Assembly: GCA_949293925.1 (NCBI GenBank)
Contig: CASFFI010000033.1
Span: 1-7,637, forward strand
Direction: 5' to 3'
Origin: an uncultured Christensenella sp.
GTDB lineage: Bacteria; Bacillota; Clostridia; Christensenellales; UBA1242
Length of the DNA stretch: 7,637 bases
The notes beneath the pieces were generated by a model, which was given only the letters and a program-made list of their open reading frames with translations, searched no databases and had not been told where the DNA came from. The translations under genes and the position numbers were made by a program. Within the stretch, counting starts at the first letter, position 1, and every line of letters begins with the position of its first letter. Shown here piece after piece: positions 5,452 to 7,637 of the stretch.

Positions 5452-5922
5452 ATGGCAATAAGAGATATAGTGTTATCTACTGACGATTTTTTACGCAAAA
5501 AATCAAAACCTGTTAAAAAGTTTGATGAAAAATTGTGGGGACTTCTTGATGATATGCACGAAACATTGAATCACACAAAGGGTTCCGGGCTTTCTGCTGT
5601 TCAAATAGGTAGTTTAAAGCGAGTATTTATAATAGACATCAATGGTGCTAATTTAGAATTTATCAATCCAGAAATTGTAAAAAAGTCAGGAAAACAGTAT
5701 AAAGAAGAAGGTTGTTTATCTGTAAAACAGGCCTATGCTTGTGTTGAGCGTGCTGAATATGTTGAAATTAAAGCGTTTGATAGATATGGTTATCCATTTA
5801 GTTTTTCAAGTCACGATTGGACGGCGGTTTGTTTACAACACGAATATGACCACCTAGAAGGTGTATTATATATTGATAAAATCTATAAGGGTAAAAAACG
5901 AGATACTATTGTGGGGGAATAA
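5452..5922 (+). CDS. def: Peptide deformylase
   Basis: The 156-residue metalloenzyme removes the formyl group from the N-terminal formylmethionine of new proteins at the ribosome exit, using Fe2+ or another divalent metal. The three family motifs are present: motif 1 as GSGLSAVQIG (44-53, canonical GxGLAAxQ with Ser for the first Ala), motif 2 EGCLSV (86-91) with metal ligand C88, and motif 3 QHEYDHLEG (129-137) with ligands H130 and H134 and catalytic E131. The length and the C-terminus soon after motif 3 fit the short type I-like Bacillota enzymes. The ATG is supported by AAAGGAG at 5440-5446. It is the first gene of a cluster: its TAA overlaps the fmt ATG by one base. Expression probably starts in the repeat-bearing region upstream. 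Confidence 0.96.
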   Translation: MAIRDIVLSTDDFLRKKSKPVKKFDEKLWGLLDDMHETLNHTKGSGLSAVQIGSLKRVFIIDINGANLEFINPEIVKKSGKQYKEEGCLSVKQAYACVERAEYVEIKAFDRYGYPFSFSSHDWTAVCLQHEYDHLEGVLYIDKIYKGKKRDTIVGE

Positions 5923-6869
5923 TGAATATTGTATTTTTTGGAACTGAAAATTTTAGCAAAACAATATTAGAAAGCATTATAAAAGCAAATTATAAAGTCG
6001 TTGCAGTTGTTTCTCAAAACGACAAAGTAAGTGGCAGGGGAAATAAGGTTAAATTTTCAGAAGTAAAAAAATATTGTATAGAAAATAATATTCCACTTTT
6101 GCAGTATGTAAGCGTGTCGAAAGAGGGTGAAGAGGATTTAAAAAAATTATCTGCTGACCTTTTTATTACTGCGTCTTTTGGACAGATTTTAAAACAAAAC
6201 ATTTTAGATATACCAAAGTATGGTACGGTTAATGTTCACGCAAGTTTGCTTCCTAAATTTAGAGGACCTGCACCTATTGAAGGCGCTATTATTTCAGGGG
6301 AAAATAAAACAGGCGTAACAATTATGCAAACTGATATAGGTCTTGACACAGGCGATATATATTTTTCGGAAGAAATTGAAATTTTAAAGAGCGATACTGC
6401 AGATAGTATGTTTATTAAACTTGCAAATTTGGGAGCGAAAGCAATAGTTAAGTTTTTAGATGATTTTGACTATTATAAAGACAAACATTTTAAACAAGAT
6501 GAAACAAAGTCTAGTTATTTCGGGAAACTTAAAAAAGAAGATGCAAGAATTAATTTTTGTTCAAATACATTAAATCTTGTAAATCTAATAAGGGGAAGGT
6601 CAACAACCAGTACAACTTATTTTGTTTATAATGAAAAGAGAATAAAAGTTTTATTTGCAACGGCTAGTCAATTTAAAATTAATTATGATTGTCCTTGTGG
6701 TACTGTTATAAACGCAAATAATAAAGCGGGTTTAATCGTTAAAACATCAGATGGAGCAATACGACTGAACGTTGTCCAATTAGAAGGCAAAAATGTATTA
6801 GATGATACTGCATTATTAAATGGGTTTAAGATTGTTTTGGGTAGTAATTTGAATGAAATTGTTGAGTGA
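5922..6869 (+). CDS. fmt: Methionyl-tRNA formyltransferase
   Basis: The 315-residue cytoplasmic enzyme transfers a formyl group from 10-formyl-tetrahydrofolate to initiator Met-tRNA, the step that def later reverses on the protein. The N-terminal catalytic domain starts with MNIVFFGTENFS and has the SGRG loop (37-40), the catalytic N104 and H106 in VNVHASLLPKFRGPAPI (103-119), and D142 in TDIGLDTGDI. KLKKEDARINF (202-212) links to the C-terminal OB-fold domain that contacts tRNA. At 224-234, where relatives have a RA-x-NPWP-x-x-Y-like motif, this protein reads RGRSTTSTTYF: the flanking Arg and Tyr remain, but the Asn-Pro-Trp-Pro core is lost. The length is normal. The start overlaps the def stop (TAATG), with GGGGGA upstream. 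The 3' end overlaps rlmN by 17 bases. The def-fmt-rlmN order is common in Bacillota, although rsmB often intervenes. Confidence 0.95.
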   Translation: MNIVFFGTENFSKTILESIIKANYKVVAVVSQNDKVSGRGNKVKFSEVKKYCIENNIPLLQYVSVSKEGEEDLKKLSADLFITASFGQILKQNILDIPKYGTVNVHASLLPKFRGPAPIEGAIISGENKTGVTIMQTDIGLDTGDIYFSEEIEILKSDTADSMFIKLANLGAKAIVKFLDDFDYYKDKHFKQDETKSSYFGKLKKEDARINFCSNTLNLVNLIRGRSTTSTTYFVYNEKRIKVLFATASQFKINYDCPCGTVINANNKAGLIVKTSDGAIRLNVVQLEGKNVLDDTALLNGFKIVLGSNLNEIVE

Positions 6870-7637
6870 TTATAGTTTAGATGAATTATATAAAGAACTT
6901 GATTTTTTGCCTAAATTTAGGGCAAAACAAATTTTTGATGCTATAATGCAGGCAAAAGATTTTGACAAAGTTGCCTTGCCAAAAGAAGTCAAAGAAAAAT
7001 TATCAAAAGAATACATTTTAAATCCTATAAAATCATATCAGGTTTTTGTATCTAAAGACGGCACTAAAAAATATTTACTAAAATTTTATGATGGTGCAGT
7101 TGTAGAAGGTGTAAAATTATTTCAAGAATACGGAAAAACATTTTGCATATCTACTCAAGTAGGTTGTAGAATGGGTTGCAAATTTTGTGCATCAACTAGT
7201 AACGGACTTTTAAGAAATTTGTCGGCAGGTGAAATTTTATCAAGTGTTGCAACTATAAATGCTGATGACGAGGATTGCACAAAGCGAAATTTTACTAATA
7301 TTGTATTGATGGGTTCAGGTGAGCCATTTGATAACTATGATAATGTTGTTAAGTTTTTATACCTTTTGACTGATAAATCTGGCTTTAATTTAAGTGAAAG
7401 AAATATTTCGCTTTCAACTTGTGGACTTGTAGATAAAATCTATGACTTTATGAAACTGAATTTTAATGTTACACTTTGTATTTCATTACACGCGACAACT
7501 GATGAAATGAGAAAAAAAATAATGCCTATTGCAAATAGATATTCTATTTCTGAAATTGTAAAGGCTTTAAAAGATTATACAAAATATACAAAGCGAAGAG
7601 CGATTATTGAATATTGTTTAGTAAAAGGAGTCAACGA
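6853..7637 (+). CDS. rlmN: Dual-specificity 23S rRNA/tRNA methyltransferase RlmN, 5' part (runs off window)
   Basis: The frame is open to the right edge with 261 complete codons of the usual 340-380. This radical S-adenosylmethionine enzyme methylates C2 of A2503 in 23S rRNA and A37 of some tRNAs, acting in the cytoplasm. The N-terminal accessory region contains FRAKQIFDAI (22-31). VEGVKL (84-89) precedes CISTQVGCRMGCKFCAST, whose C105, C109 and C112 form the CxxxCxxC iron-sulfur cluster site. NIVLMGSGEPFDNYDNV (149-165) is the GEP SAM-contact motif, and CISLHAT (209-215) follows. The second catalytic cysteine, near the C-terminus in the family, would lie outside the window. I start at the ATG at 6853 inside fmt because LSDYSLDELYKEL aligns with the family N-terminus; TTG codons at 6859 and 6862 are alternatives. 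Only a weak GGG lies upstream, so translation is probably coupled to fmt. Confidence 0.95.
   Translation, partial: MKLLSDYSLDELYKELDFLPKFRAKQIFDAIMQAKDFDKVALPKEVKEKLSKEYILNPIKSYQVFVSKDGTKKYLLKFYDGAVVEGVKLFQEYGKTFCISTQVGCRMGCKFCASTSNGLLRNLSAGEILSSVATINADDEDCTKRNFTNIVLMGSGEPFDNYDNVVKFLYLLTDKSGFNLSERNISLSTCGLVDKIYDFMKLNFNVTLCISLHATTDEMRKKIMPIANRYSISEIVKALKDYTKYTKRRAIIEYCLVKGVN

Overview
The window is very AT-rich DNA, with a GC content that looks below about one third by eye. It uses the standard bacterial code: UGG for Trp and UGA as a real stop, for example ending fmt. Purine-rich Shine-Dalgarno sites, near-consensus TTGACA/TATAAT promoters, a Gram-positive type SOS box (CAAAC-N4-GTTCG) and the gene set suggest a low-GC Bacillota, probably an uncultured Clostridia-like lineage. 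This rests on general features and not on a diagnostic gene. No tRNA, rRNA, CRISPR array, insertion sequence, phage gene or strong intrinsic terminator was seen.

Left part (1-1591): the 3' end of a rightward gene with at least two S1-type RNA-binding domains converges, with a 21-base gap, on a leftward membrane-anchored lytic transglycosylase gene. That gene has a promoter in a 460-base AT-rich non-coding stretch.

Middle part (1592-4284): dinB (DNA polymerase IV, leftward) is divergent from a two-gene rightward operon. Their 144-base shared control region holds a near-perfect SOS box overlapping the -35 of the dinB promoter. It also holds a perfect extended -10 consensus promoter driving the operon. 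The first operon gene was not recognised at first sight. On close reading it resembles an amidohydrolase (MtaD/SsnA/cytosine-deaminase type) that has lost a central block and all recognisable metal ligands, which would make it a catalytically dead relic or a repurposed fold. It overlaps engB (YihA/YsxC ribosome-assembly GTPase) by 10 bases.

Right part (4285-7637): a 263-residue protein of unknown family, with its own near-consensus promoter and a 24-base in-frame tandem repeat at its 3' end, is followed by a 259-base intergenic region. This carries five tandem 17/19-base units, three of them containing a full TTGACA box. Then comes a tightly packed formylation and ribosome-modification cluster: def (peptide deformylase), fmt (Met-tRNA formyltransferase, TAATG overlap) and the 5' part of rlmN (radical SAM rRNA/tRNA methyltransferase, 17-base overlap), which runs off the right edge. 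def and fmt act at opposite ends of the N-formylmethionine cycle.

Most of the window is housekeeping. The parts most worth a second look are the dead amidohydrolase-like protein in the SOS-box-adjacent engB operon, the TTGACA tandem array before def, and the unknown promoter-equipped gene.
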